In this document: positions 26,008-35,128 of the stretch, piece after piece
How positions within the stretch are numbered: position 1 is the stretch's first letter
Layout: each line of letters begins with the position of its first letter
Assembly (NCBI GenBank): GCA_964577805.1
Contig: CAZOAG010000002.1
Location: forward strand, 124,001 to 188,000
Source of the DNA: CAZPRW01 sp964577805
GTDB lineage: Bacteria; Verrucomicrobiota; Verrucomicrobiia; Opitutales; JAIRKQ01
Direction: 5' to 3'
DNA length: 64,000 nucleotides
The notes under the pieces: generated by a model
Seen by the model: the letters and a program-made list of their open reading frames with translations, nothing else
Told to the model about the DNA's origin: nothing
Database searches by the model: none
Translations under genes and position numbers: made by a program

Positions 26008-26775
26008 ATGAATATTAATTTGCAAGAGCTTAGCGTAATCATTATTGCAAAAAACGCTGAAAAAACAATAGCACGCTGTTTGCAATCTGTTGCGCCGATA
26101 GCGAATGAAATCATTGTTGTTATAAACGATTGTACAGATGATACTCGTAGCATAGCGGAATCTTATGGTGCTCGTGTTATTGAACATGAATGGGAAGGGT
26201 TCCGTGAACAAAAGAATTTTGCATTGAGTCAGGCAAGATGCGAATGGGTATTATCATTAGATGCTGATGAGGCGTTAAGCGATCGATTGAGTAATGCTAT
26301 AAAGAGTTTTATTTGTAATTCTACACAACAATATTCAGGTGCCAAATGTGCCCGTAAAACATTTTTATTAAATAGGTGGATTACGCATGGGGATTGGTAT
26401 CCTGACTATACTATTCGATTGTTCCGAAAGGATGCTGGATCATTTGTCGGTGGTAGGGTACATGAATGTGTTCAAGTAGCTGGCCGTATCAAATGTTTGT
26501 CCGGTGACATTTTGCATTATTCTTGTGAAGACTTTAGTGAGTTTGTAAAACGGAATATTGGGTATGCAGATTTATCCGCGCGGGATATGTTTGAACGTGG
26601 TCGCAGCCCATTGTTTTTAACAGCAATATTAAAATCATGTTGGAAATTTTTCAGATGTTATGTTATAAAGCTGGGATTTTTGGATGGTGCTGGTGGATTT
26701 TTTGTAGCGAAGTTACAAGCATTCACAACATTGTATAAGTACATAAAGTTACGATCATTATATCTCGATAAATAA
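26008..26775 (+). CDS. Family 2 glycosyltransferase, WaaE/KdtX-like
   Basis: A 255-residue GT-A glycosyltransferase. The N-terminus has ELSVIIIAKNAEKTI and IIVVINDCTDDT, the nucleotide-sugar site, and LSLDADEALS supplies the DXD. The middle DWYPDYTIRLFRK and GRVHECV stretch is typical of the WaaE/KdtX subfamily that adds glucose or heptose to the LPS inner core. It lies alone, divergent from the sigma operon. The exact acceptor cannot be predicted. Confidence 0.85.
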   Translation: MNINLQELSVIIIAKNAEKTIARCLQSVAPIANEIIVVINDCTDDTRSIAESYGARVIEHEWEGFREQKNFALSQARCEWVLSLDADEALSDRLSNAIKSFICNSTQQYSGAKCARKTFLLNRWITHGDWYPDYTIRLFRKDAGSFVGGRVHECVQVAGRIKCLSGDILHYSCEDFSEFVKRNIGYADLSARDMFERGRSPLFLTAILKSCWKFFRCYVIKLGFLDGAGGFFVAKLQAFTTLYKYIKLRSLYLDK

Positions 26776-26842
26776 TCCAGTGTTTTTTGGTTTATTATAG
26801 ATATTGGACAGTGTTTTTGTAGTCAGCGCTGATATGCAAATT

Positions 26843-28207
26843 TTATTTTGCTGAAAATCGTTTAATGACATCTTGTAACGATGTATTTTTTAATACAGCG
26901 ACAACACGATCGCCTGCTTCTAAACAATCATCCGCTGCTGGTATTTTAGCATTAAAATTTCTCATAAGGGAGACCAAAAGACATCCTTTTGGAAGCCCGA
27001 TATTTCTAATTGGCAATCCAATCACTTGAGAATTTTCAGTCACTGGGATTTCAACAAAAATATTTTCATTATCTGATACATTTGGTAATAAATAATGACT
27101 GCTGTCAGAGACGAAATTTACTAGTTCATGTGCTGTAGCACGTCGTTTTGACACTATCATATTCAATCCAAGTTCTGATTGCATGTTTGATAGTACAGAT
27201 TCATATTTTCCATCATTTAATGCTAACATTACATTTGGTGCCCCGATATGTTTTACTTGTAATGCTACCATAGTATTTTTTTCATCATCATCAGAACATG
27301 CTACAAAGTAGTCGCAATATGATATTTGTTCTTCTTGTAAGAGATTGTTGTTAGATGCATCACCATGTATTACTGTTATATTCGGAAACTTTGCTGCGAT
27401 TTGTTCGCATTTTTCATATGATTCATCAATTACACGAATATGATATTTGCTATATTTCAAATATGATATCAGTGATGCAGCGATATTTGATGCTCCGAAT
27501 ATTGTTATCGATGTTTTGGTATGTAATTCTTTAAATTTTATACGTGATAATAATTTAGTAACGTCATCATGCTTTCCAGCAATTGTTACAATGTCACCTG
27601 GTTCAATTGTTGTTTCTCCTGTTGGAATATTTTCTATTCCATTGTGATTTATTAATACAAACCGTACATTTTGACCAATATTAATGTCATGCAATGGTCG
27701 TCCTGCCAATTTAGTATCGTTATTTACAATAAACCGTTGTATTTCTATTTGATTAAAAGCAATGTTTTCGACAGCGACACGGCCTGGATTTCGTATGATT
27801 TTAGCAAATTCAGCAGCGCAAATAGCATCAGGTGATATCATCATATCTATTCCGAAATGCTGTTGGTAGTTGAGTGTATTAGTACTATTGCGATGTGTTA
27901 ATAAATTTGCATCTGTTCGTGCGATTACTTTTTTCACACCTAATTTTTTTGCTATTGATGCTGATAATATATTGGTTGATGAGTCATTAGTTACTGATAA
28001 AAAGAAGTCGCAATGTTGCACGCCAGCGTCGATTATTGCGTTAGCATCTCTGATGTCGCCTATAGATATTGAAATATTGTATCTGTCCTGGAATGTTTTT
28101 ATAACATCACGACTGTTGTCCATCAATACGACATTATATCCTCGTTTTAAAAATATTTCGCACAAGAAGTCCCCGACTTCACCAGCCCCACCAATAATAA
28201 TATTCAT
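26843..28207 (-). CDS. trkA: Trk potassium uptake regulatory protein TrkA
   Basis: This 454-residue cytoplasmic protein has two tandem RCK units. Each begins with a Rossmann NAD-binding motif (MNIIIGGAGEVGDFL at residue 1 and ITIFGASNIAASL near 232) and ends with a RCK_C domain. TrkA gates the TrkH/TrkG potassium channel. No trkH is in the window. In bacteria with c-di-AMP, RCK_C domains can bind that nucleotide; a c-di-AMP hydrolase candidate (PgpH) is encoded at 60729. It starts 1 bp after the stop of the glucosaminidase gene. Confidence 0.92.
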   Translation of the reverse strand: MNIIIGGAGEVGDFLCEIFLKRGYNVVLMDNSRDVIKTFQDRYNISISIGDIRDANAIIDAGVQHCDFFLSVTNDSSTNILSASIAKKLGVKKVIARTDANLLTHRNSTNTLNYQQHFGIDMMISPDAICAAEFAKIIRNPGRVAVENIAFNQIEIQRFIVNNDTKLAGRPLHDINIGQNVRFVLINHNGIENIPTGETTIEPGDIVTIAGKHDDVTKLLSRIKFKELHTKTSITIFGASNIAASLISYLKYSKYHIRVIDESYEKCEQIAAKFPNITVIHGDASNNNLLQEEQISYCDYFVACSDDDEKNTMVALQVKHIGAPNVMLALNDGKYESVLSNMQSELGLNMIVSKRRATAHELVNFVSDSSHYLLPNVSDNENIFVEIPVTENSQVIGLPIRNIGLPKGCLLVSLMRNFNAKIPAADDCLEAGDRVVAVLKNTSLQDVIKRFSAK

Positions 28208-28208
28208 A

Positions 28209-28850
28209 TTAATTGTTTTTGTTAGCCATTAATGGCATATTTAACAGCACATTGATTTTACGATATAATGCTTTGCCGTAACTGCCTTCTTTTTCTAACT
28301 TCCATTTCCCTGACAAATCCAGGACATCATGTCCTGTTCCGCGTTGTACAAGGTCGAACCGCGGGTCAATACATTGATTGTTCAATGATTTACGTGAGCC
28401 ATATGCCTTTAAATGTTGAATATGCGCACGGACACCATCTTTGATCGTAAAAAAACATGCTCCTGTGATGTCATAATTCAATGTTGTCAGTCCGCAGAAA
28501 TTATTTTGTGAAGGGGCATATTGTCCGCCGAACCGCAAGAAATTTGTCTCATGGCACATTTGAACAAATGCTACATCATGATTTACTCCTTCATAAAGAG
28601 ATTCCCATATATACATTTTTACGATATATTTCAACTTCTGTGGTGATATTTCATGATTATATTTGGCGACATAATCGAACATCATTTGTTCTGTTGCGTG
28701 CCCACGTCCCATTATGGAATATTTTTTGCCTGAAAAAGAAGTTTCTGATTGATTGATATTGCTTCGGCAACAATCCAATAACAAATATATTGCCCACAAA
28801 CTTCCTAATAGCCAGACAATGGCCATCCATACTGTGCGTAATCGATTCAA
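28209..28850 (-). CDS. Membrane-anchored glucosaminidase (GH73 family)
   Basis: A 213-residue protein with an N-terminal signal anchor (about residues 8-27) and a GH73 endo-beta-N-acetylglucosaminidase domain. The catalytic Glu is seen in FVQMCHETNFLRFGG, followed by NNFCGLTT and a helix-rich C-terminus. It would cut peptidoglycan glycan strands. With murA and FtsQ it indicates that this organism keeps some cell wall. It heads a two-gene unit with trkA. Confidence 0.82.
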   Translation of the reverse strand: MNRLRTVWMAIVWLLGSLWAIYLLLDCCRSNINQSETSFSGKKYSIMGRGHATEQMMFDYVAKYNHEISPQKLKYIVKMYIWESLYEGVNHDVAFVQMCHETNFLRFGGQYAPSQNNFCGLTTLNYDITGACFFTIKDGVRAHIQHLKAYGSRKSLNNQCIDPRFDLVQRGTGHDVLDLSGKWKLEKEGSYGKALYRKINVLLNMPLMANKNN

Positions 28851-29106
28851 ATGAATGTGCGAAGTTATACTGACGATCGAAATATTGTCAATGCATCATG
28901 ATGGTATATAAAAACATGCAGGTGTTTATTTGACATATACGATTATTGGGCCTGCTAACCAATCCATCGCTCGTGCATACGTAGACTAATATCGTAATGT
29001 CTGAAAATTTTCAAAACACCATGATTCTTCTGCATTTTTAATGATTTATTTTCTTAATTGTGTTATTAAAAATGCAAGAGCTATTTGGTTTTGTTGCTGA
29101 GTAGGA

Positions 29107-30612
29107 CTATCTCCATTTTGCTCTTCCTAATATGTTTTTGCGATATTGTAATTTTTTGACAGTTTTCATCTCTTCTGAGCCTTCGACTGGTTCTTTAATT
29201 GTAAATGTAGGTGGTTGACCATTTTGTGCGCCAGTGCATTCCATTGCGATGACTGGTTTGGTGCGTCCGCCTATATGAAGACCACCTTGTTGGTAACGTG
29301 TATTTGCCATGAAGAATGTTGTTGCATTTTTGTTGACTGTGAATTTGCTATTATTATCCTTTGCGCCCTCTGAAAGAGGTATAGTAGCTATGATTTTTTC
29401 TTCAATACATAGTCGATTTGGAAAATTTGCCATATTTTGTTCGATTCTGCTTAAATCAGCAGTATCAATTATAATTGCTTGGTATGTTGATACTACAGTA
29501 ATTGTGTCATTGTCTGTAAGCGATATTGTGTAGTTTGAACCTTTCGTTTGTTGTAGCTGTAAAGGATCTTCCAAGCCATTTTCTTTTTCGCAATGCGAGA
29601 AAAACTGCCAGTATGTTGTTGCGGAACCTCCAGACAATGCTTGACCAGGATATTTAAAAATTTGTCTAAAGAATTTAATTTGTTTCTCTTCGATTTGTTT
29701 TTCTTCGTCACTTGTTAGTTCTGATTCTTCTTTTTCCAATCTTTGAATTTCATGATGCTTAATTTCATCTGCCACTCGCTTCATGAAATCTTCATAAGAC
29801 TCGTTTTGTGCGCCTTTTACATTTACATCTTTATATGTTAATTTTGTGCCATAAATGTTGATTGTTTGGCAATTGCGCGGAAAGTCTGTCCAAGCTTGTG
29901 TGCTGTTAATTTTCGCATTGGCATTGCCGTTGATAACTACTTTTAATTCATCGTCAGTTAAGTTTTTTGCTGTGTCGATTGATTTTATTAATGCATTATT
30001 GGTCGTGCCTTCGGGCAAGGTTCCGTCTACATTTAATGCGAAATTGTAAGTTCCGTCATTTGCCATGCATGTCGCAATATTCTCTGGATTGTCCTTGATG
30101 AGATCAACAACGCCATTTGCGACGTTTTCGTAGCCTTCGCCTGGTTGAATAGTGACAGTAGGTGCCTCGTTAGTTGTTAAGCTTGTTGGTTGAGGTGAGG
30201 TGTTGATTGAGTTTGCGTTTTGATTTGCTTCTGTACTTCGGTTTGATTGAGAGCTCTCGACTTCGTTGGCTTGGCTAGATGAACTTTCTTGTGCTTGAGT
30301 CTGATAGCGCGTATCATTTCCCTTCTTTAGTTCCTTTTCTTCCTGGACTTGGTTTTCTTCCTGGACTTTCTCTTTGTTTTCGTTGGCTTGGTTTGCACCT
30401 AGTGCCAAAGCTGTTGCTTTTCGGCTTGATAACCCGCGAGTGCCTATGTAAATAAGAGGTGCTCCAATAAACACACCGATTCCGGTTAATGACAACAGTA
30501 TGCCTGCAACGATGCAAGCAATTGGGTGTTTGCCAAGCTTTGCTTGTGTTTTGGGCTGATTGATTTGTTGTCCATTTGTTGCACGATTCAATCTGCTTGT
30601 TTCTTCACTCAT
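29107..30612 (-). CDS. Hypothetical protein with bilobed membrane hairpin, Inc-like effector candidate
   Basis: A 501-residue protein from ATG 30610-30612. Near the N-terminus (about residues 28-62) two hydrophobic helices are joined by a short turn, similar to the bilobed hairpin of chlamydial inclusion-membrane (Inc) proteins. A Gln/Glu/Ser/Asn-rich low-complexity stretch covers about 65-160, and a folded C-terminal region of about 340 residues follows, which I do not recognise. No signal peptide is seen. It lies alone with about 250 bp before the glucosaminidase gene. Secretion by the type III apparatus is an inference from topology only. Confidence 0.6.
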   Translation of the reverse strand: MSEETSRLNRATNGQQINQPKTQAKLGKHPIACIVAGILLSLTGIGVFIGAPLIYIGTRGLSSRKATALALGANQANENKEKVQEENQVQEEKELKKGNDTRYQTQAQESSSSQANEVESSQSNRSTEANQNANSINTSPQPTSLTTNEAPTVTIQPGEGYENVANGVVDLIKDNPENIATCMANDGTYNFALNVDGTLPEGTTNNALIKSIDTAKNLTDDELKVVINGNANAKINSTQAWTDFPRNCQTINIYGTKLTYKDVNVKGAQNESYEDFMKRVADEIKHHEIQRLEKEESELTSDEEKQIEEKQIKFFRQIFKYPGQALSGGSATTYWQFFSHCEKENGLEDPLQLQQTKGSNYTISLTDNDTITVVSTYQAIIIDTADLSRIEQNMANFPNRLCIEEKIIATIPLSEGAKDNNSKFTVNKNATTFFMANTRYQQGGLHIGGRTKPVIAMECTGAQNGQPPTFTIKEPVEGSEEMKTVKKLQYRKNILGRAKWR

Positions 30613-30727
30613 ACCACAACATTTTACATCAAATTTACCAACATGCAATGCGTTTTTTTTTGAAATTTAAGAAATTTGCGAAAAGATATTGTCGCGAGAT
30701 TTGGAATGAGTACATATTACACGATAT

Positions 30728-31903
30728 ATGACATCGTTTGCTGAAATTTTTTATGGGATTGATACTATTGTCGGTCGTGAAGTGTTGGAAAAGAAATTAA
30801 ATAGCGGAAAGAAATTACGAGTAAAATTAGGGATTGATCCTACACGGCCAGACTTGCATTTCGGTCATCTTGTCGTTCTAAACAAATTGCGGCAGTTTCA
30901 AGAACTGGGACATGAAGCGATATTGTTGATCGGTGATTTTACAACAACAATAGGAGATCCTAGTGGTCGGTCGTGTGAACGCCCAATGTTGTCGAAAGAA
31001 GAAATAGAAAAAAATTATCATACTTATTTGGACCAAGCATTCAAAATATTGTATCCGGAAAAAACAATAGTCAGAAAAAATAGTGAATGGTTTGGTAGTA
31101 TGACATTCGCAGATGCTGTTTTATTAGCACGGAATATGACAGTTGCTCAAATGTTGGAACGTGATGATTTTAGTAAACGATATGCTAGTAAAACACCAAT
31201 ATCAATAGTGGAATTTTTATATCCGCTTTTGCAAGGATATGATTCTGTCATGTTGCATGCAGATGTTGAATTGGGCGGTCGAGATCAATTATTTAATTTA
31301 TTGGTAGGAAGAGATTTGCAAAGGTCTGTTGGGCAGGAAGAACAAACAATAATTACTATGCCATTGCTGGTAGGATTAGATGGTGTCAGAAAGATGTCGA
31401 AAAGTTATGATAATTATGTCGCATTCAATGATTCCTTGAAAGATATGTTCGGAAAAATCATGTCGATATCTGACGAAACAATGTTGGTATATTATCGTTA
31501 TTTGATCGGGACATCAGATGAGGATATAACAGCTATGAAAAATATGCACCCTATGGAATGTAAAAAACAATTAGCAGTATCATTATGCGCCAGGTTCTTT
31601 GGGCATGAACAGGCAATGGCAGAAAGAGAGCGGTTTGAACAAGTGTTTTCTAAAAAGTGTTTACCAGACGATATGCCAGTTTTTAAAATGTCAGAATTGT
31701 TAGGTACTAACGAGTCTAAATTGGTAGATGCTTTGTATGAAACACAATTGATAAAAAGCAAAAAAGAAATTCGGCGGTTAATTGAACAAGGTGCTGTCAA
31801 GGTAAATTCCGAACGAGTGAATGAAGATTATATCATAAATGTTACAGACGGTGATGTTGTGGTTCAAGCAGGGAAAAGAACATTCGTCCGGTTTATTATG
31901 TAA
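30728..31903 (+). CDS. tyrS: Tyrosyl-tRNA synthetase
   Basis: A 391-residue class I synthetase that charges tRNA-Tyr. The N-terminal catalytic region has GIDPTRPDLHFGHLVVL (HIGH-type motif HFGH) and IGDPSGRS, and KMSKSYDNY follows in the middle. The C-terminus holds an S4-like RNA-binding domain (KEIRRLIEQGAVKVN). ATG 30728 is used. A terminator follows directly. Confidence 0.95.
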   Translation: MTSFAEIFYGIDTIVGREVLEKKLNSGKKLRVKLGIDPTRPDLHFGHLVVLNKLRQFQELGHEAILLIGDFTTTIGDPSGRSCERPMLSKEEIEKNYHTYLDQAFKILYPEKTIVRKNSEWFGSMTFADAVLLARNMTVAQMLERDDFSKRYASKTPISIVEFLYPLLQGYDSVMLHADVELGGRDQLFNLLVGRDLQRSVGQEEQTIITMPLLVGLDGVRKMSKSYDNYVAFNDSLKDMFGKIMSISDETMLVYYRYLIGTSDEDITAMKNMHPMECKKQLAVSLCARFFGHEQAMAERERFEQVFSKKCLPDDMPVFKMSELLGTNESKLVDALYETQLIKSKKEIRRLIEQGAVKVNSERVNEDYIINVTDGDVVVQAGKRTFVRFIM

Positions 31904-31907
31904 GATG

Positions 31908-31936
31908 AATACTCATCTCTAGGATGAGTATTTTCT
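31908..31936 (+). terminator. Rho-independent terminator of tyrS
   Basis: A perfect ten-base stem AATACTCATC/GATGAGTATT with a five-base loop (31908-31932) is followed by a short T run. Confidence 0.85.
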
Positions 31937-32041
31937 CGACAATGTAATAAAATGTTTTTCTGTTACGAATTTGTCCGATGATATGTCAGATGCATTTTTA
32001 TCTGCAGTCGGACGTTTCATTTTTATTATAAAATATATATT

Positions 32042-32689
32042 ATGCCAGAATTTGAAGAAAGTGATCAAAAGGATGTAGTTCCAATGTCGGATGCAAAAAT
32101 AGAAAAATCACCTGATGGGACAAATGCATCCAATGATGATGTTGTAGAAAATAAACAATCTGATGTTGTAAATGATATTGCTAGTGCTGAAAAACCTAGC
32201 GATGGAAATACGAATGGTAGATATTTATTGAAAAGAGGACGGTTGCCGCAGTCGAAATCATCTGCTGCCGTCGAAAAACGTACATCTGCCAATGTTGTTG
32301 ATGTCGAACATGATGCAATAGGAATCCGTGCAGATAATACACCGAAACGTCCTATACCTGTAAAGAAAACAACACGTGTTGTTGATGATGAGGCAAAGAA
32401 AACAAATGGACAATCGAAAAAACGCCAGCAGACAAATCGTTCGAAAGATAATGCCAGTAAACAAGTTTCTAATAAACCTGTTGAAAAACAGTCATCGCAA
32501 AAAGAATGTAAATGTTGTGGCCTGAAAGGATTATTGAAAAAAATTATTGAATTCTTTTCAGGGAAAGAACAACAGCCGACAAAAAATCGATTTGCGCATG
32601 AAAATAAACAGCGTGGTCAACAATCCAAGCGGCATGGTAATAATAAATCTCATCATCGTCGTCAAAATAACTCTAAAAAATCAGTATAA
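32042..32689 (+). CDS. Basic low-complexity hypothetical protein upstream of murA
   Basis: A 215-residue protein of unknown function. The N-terminal half is rich in Asp, Ser and Asn. The middle has KSSAAVEKR-type and GQSKKRQQTN basic stretches. A short conserved-looking core, CKCCGLKGLLKKIIEFFSG, lies near residues 156-175, and the tail is Lys/Arg/His/Asn-rich. Such a tail suggests RNA or membrane-surface binding, but this is a guess. It ends 6 bp before murA, so the two are probably co-transcribed. No homologue is recognised. Confidence 0.6.
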   Translation: MPEFEESDQKDVVPMSDAKIEKSPDGTNASNDDVVENKQSDVVNDIASAEKPSDGNTNGRYLLKRGRLPQSKSSAAVEKRTSANVVDVEHDAIGIRADNTPKRPIPVKKTTRVVDDEAKKTNGQSKKRQQTNRSKDNASKQVSNKPVEKQSSQKECKCCGLKGLLKKIIEFFSGKEQQPTKNRFAHENKQRGQQSKRHGNNKSHHRRQNNSKKSV

Positions 32690-32695
32690 ATCATT

Positions 32696-33961
32696 ATGGA
32701 AGTCGCTCACATTTGGGGTGGAGAGCGTTTGAATGGTAGTGTACGCGTAGGCGGGTCTAAGAATGCATGTTTGCCGATCATTGCGGCGTCGTTGTTGACA
32801 CCTGACGAATGTGTTGTTCATAATGTTCCACGGTTATTGGACGTAATGACCATGGTGGATATTTTGCGTGAATTAGGTGCTGATGTGTCGTGGAAAGGAG
32901 ACCATGATGTCGTCATTAGAGCACACAATATTAGCAGTGATGTCCCGTATGATTTAGCGAAAAAAATGCGCGCTTCAATATGTTTATTGGGCGCATTGAT
33001 CGCACGATGCGGTCGATCTCGTATGCCACGGCCAGGTGGATGTCTTATAGGTGATCGACCAATCGACCTACATCTTAAAGGATTAAAATCTCTCGGGTGT
33101 ACCATTGAAGATGACGATGATTATATTACAGTAGATGGCAAAAGTTTGCATGGTGTATCTATTGACATGTCTGGTCGTTATGGCAGTACAATGACAGGAA
33201 CAATGAATGTAATATTTGCAGCATTGTCAGCAAATGGTGATACAGAAATTATTAATGCTGCTTGTGAACCGGAAGTAGTAGACTTTTGCCATTGTTTATG
33301 TTCGATGGGTGCATCGATTGATGGAATAGGAACATCGTGTATCATTGTTCATGGTGGTCATGAGTTGCATGGTTATGATTATACAGTCATTGGGGATCGT
33401 ATAGAAGCTGGTACATTTGTATGTGCTGGATTAATGACAGGTGGTCAATTGACGATAACTGGTCTTGAGCCTGGGTTGTTAGGGATATTTTTGGCAAAAT
33501 TACTAAATGCTGGAGCTGATATTTATGAAGGAAGTGATGGAACGTTAACTGTACGGCCATCGCGATTAAATGGTATGGAGATTATTACTGGTCCACATCC
33601 ATCATTCCCGACAGATTTACAAGCACAATTATGTTCATTATCGATGATTGCAAATACTTCGTCGACGATTGAAGAGCGTGTATATCCGAATAGGTTCCTC
33701 TACGTGAATGAATTGAATAAGATGGGTGCTGGTATTATTTTGCGAGAGCATTGTGCGCATGTAATGCCTATTGCGCATGAATTGAATGCTACAGATCTTG
33801 AAGCGAGTGATTTGCGTGCATGTGCAGCATTATATTTAGCTGGTCTGATAGCGAATGGCAAAACAACCATTCATAATATAAAATATTTAGATCGTGGATA
33901 TGATAATTTCGAAAAAAAATTACAATCGCTTGGTGCACATGTTCAACGAGAAATAGTTTAA
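32696..33961 (+). CDS. murA: UDP-N-acetylglucosamine 1-carboxyvinyltransferase MurA
   Basis: A 421-residue enzyme of the EPSP-synthase fold that adds enolpyruvate to UDP-GlcNAc, the first committed step of peptidoglycan synthesis. The N-terminal GGSKNACLPI carries the catalytic Lys-Asn, and PGGCLIGDRPIDLH holds the active-site Cys (fosfomycin target). GDRIEAGTF and the C-terminal YLDRGYDNFE are further family marks. Presence of the gene indicates cell-wall precursor synthesis. It follows the basic hypothetical gene by 6 bp. Confidence 0.96.
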   Translation: MEVAHIWGGERLNGSVRVGGSKNACLPIIAASLLTPDECVVHNVPRLLDVMTMVDILRELGADVSWKGDHDVVIRAHNISSDVPYDLAKKMRASICLLGALIARCGRSRMPRPGGCLIGDRPIDLHLKGLKSLGCTIEDDDDYITVDGKSLHGVSIDMSGRYGSTMTGTMNVIFAALSANGDTEIINAACEPEVVDFCHCLCSMGASIDGIGTSCIIVHGGHELHGYDYTVIGDRIEAGTFVCAGLMTGGQLTITGLEPGLLGIFLAKLLNAGADIYEGSDGTLTVRPSRLNGMEIITGPHPSFPTDLQAQLCSLSMIANTSSTIEERVYPNRFLYVNELNKMGAGIILREHCAHVMPIAHELNATDLEASDLRACAALYLAGLIANGKTTIHNIKYLDRGYDNFEKKLQSLGAHVQREIV

Positions 33962-34426
33962 TAATCTCAAAGAGTCAGATGTTTTTTCGATTAAAAAATA
34001 TTTCTTTAAATCGTTTGTGTTTTGTTTATGTGCAATATTTCCGCTGTTGGATATTCTGATTTAAAATTTTTATCGGCGCAATCGATTGCTCATGCTTTCT
34101 TGTAAAAAGGCGATGATTATATAACATTGTCAATGGTTTTTTGGAAAACATTGGGTTTCGTTTGTACAACATACGACTGTTTTGATGCCGTTTTGTAACT
34201 GTTGTTCGAAAGGTGATGTTTTTTTATAAACGATGTTTTAAGCCGGTTGTTTCAGTATTTGTTCTGCTGTATTTTGCAGATGTTGCTAGATGATAGGTGA
34301 TGTGCTTTGCTAGTACATTGATTTATAAATATATCTGGTATTTATGATGGAAATATTATTCGCTGATTAAATATTCTTCGTGATGTTTGTCTGAAAATGA
34401 TTATGCTTGCTTTTTAGCAAAAGAAG

Positions 34427-34494
34427 CAGCCCGCGACTCGAAGCAGCCCGCGACTCGAAGCAGCCCGCGACTCGAAGCAGCCCGCGACTCGAAG
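34427..34494. repeat. 17-bp GC-rich tandem repeat (minisatellite), four complete copies
   Basis: The unit CAGCCCGCGACTCGAAG repeats exactly from 34427, 34444, 34461 and 34478, running directly into the N gap. One partial unit (CAGCCCGCGA) resumes at 34595 after the gap, so the array probably spans the gap. It is GC-rich against an AT-rich background and shares AGCCCGC with the 19-bp repeat near 5849. Confidence 0.97.
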
Positions 34495-34594
34495 NNNNNN
34501 NNNNNNNNNNNNNNNNNNNNNNNNNNNNNNNNNNNNNNNNNNNNNNNNNNNNNNNNNNNNNNNNNNNNNNNNNNNNNNNNNNNNNNNNNNNNNN
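34495..34594. other. Assembly gap of exactly 100 N
   Basis: 100 N within the 17-bp tandem array; the repeat is present on both sides, so the gap is most likely unresolved repeat copies. Confidence 0.97.
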
Positions 34595-34599
34595 CAGCC

Positions 34600-35128
34600 C
34601 GCGATTTAAAATCTATCTTGCGAGCCAATGGTATTTGCCGATTCTTGCTGTCGAAAATGTTATAAGTAAGGTGCAGGCCGCATCATTTAACTTGGTCGTC
34701 ACGAGATACAATCAATGCGCGATAACTTATGTGCGCTACAAGATTGCATTATGGTAGAAGTAATGTTGCAGATTGTTTAATCAGAAATTTTTAAAGTCTT
34801 TAAAAATGCTTCTTGCGGTATCGCCACTTTACTGTTTTTTATCGAGAATGTTGTGAGAAAGAGTGGGATTGCACCGTTTTATTCGGCAGTTATGAGGCGC
34901 TTGCAATGCGAGACAATTGCTATGAAGTGGTTAATACCTGTAATAGTTAAACCAGAAGTTTTTAAAATTTTCGAAAATACTTTCTGCTAGATCATTGCTT
35001 TGTCGATTTTCTATATTGAAAATGTCGAGAGTAGACTTGCAGCATCATATGGTTGGGAAGTTTATGAGGCACCACCAATGCAAGACATCTTGTGCGTGTC
35101 GTATGATTATATTACTGCCGAGTTAATG
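34600..35128. repeat. Degenerate tandem copies of the lepA 3' end (about 170-190 bp period)
   Basis: Segments resembling the end of lepA (35134 onward, CAGAAGTTTTTAAAATTTTC then ATGCTTCTTGCGG) recur at about 34953 and 34782, with a weaker copy near 34605. Spacing is 181, 171 and about 180 bp. Flanking parts also match loosely between copies (for example GAAAATGT and TTTATGAGGC). All copies carry substitutions and indels and no frame stays open. Confidence 0.7.

Larger units (their letters stand above)
33962..35128. other. Long intergenic region with minisatellite, gap and decayed lepA-end copies
   Basis: About 1,170 bp between the 3' ends of murA and lepA. The left 460 bp holds nothing I recognise. 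A 17-bp GC-rich minisatellite and a 100-N gap occupy the centre. The right 530 bp contains about three degenerate copies of a segment matching the 3' end of lepA. No intact gene is supported. Confidence 0.75.

Noticed and set aside
34387..34757. Open frames across the second minisatellite
   Set aside because: Same reason: repeat plus N produce artificial frames without start signals or conserved sequence.
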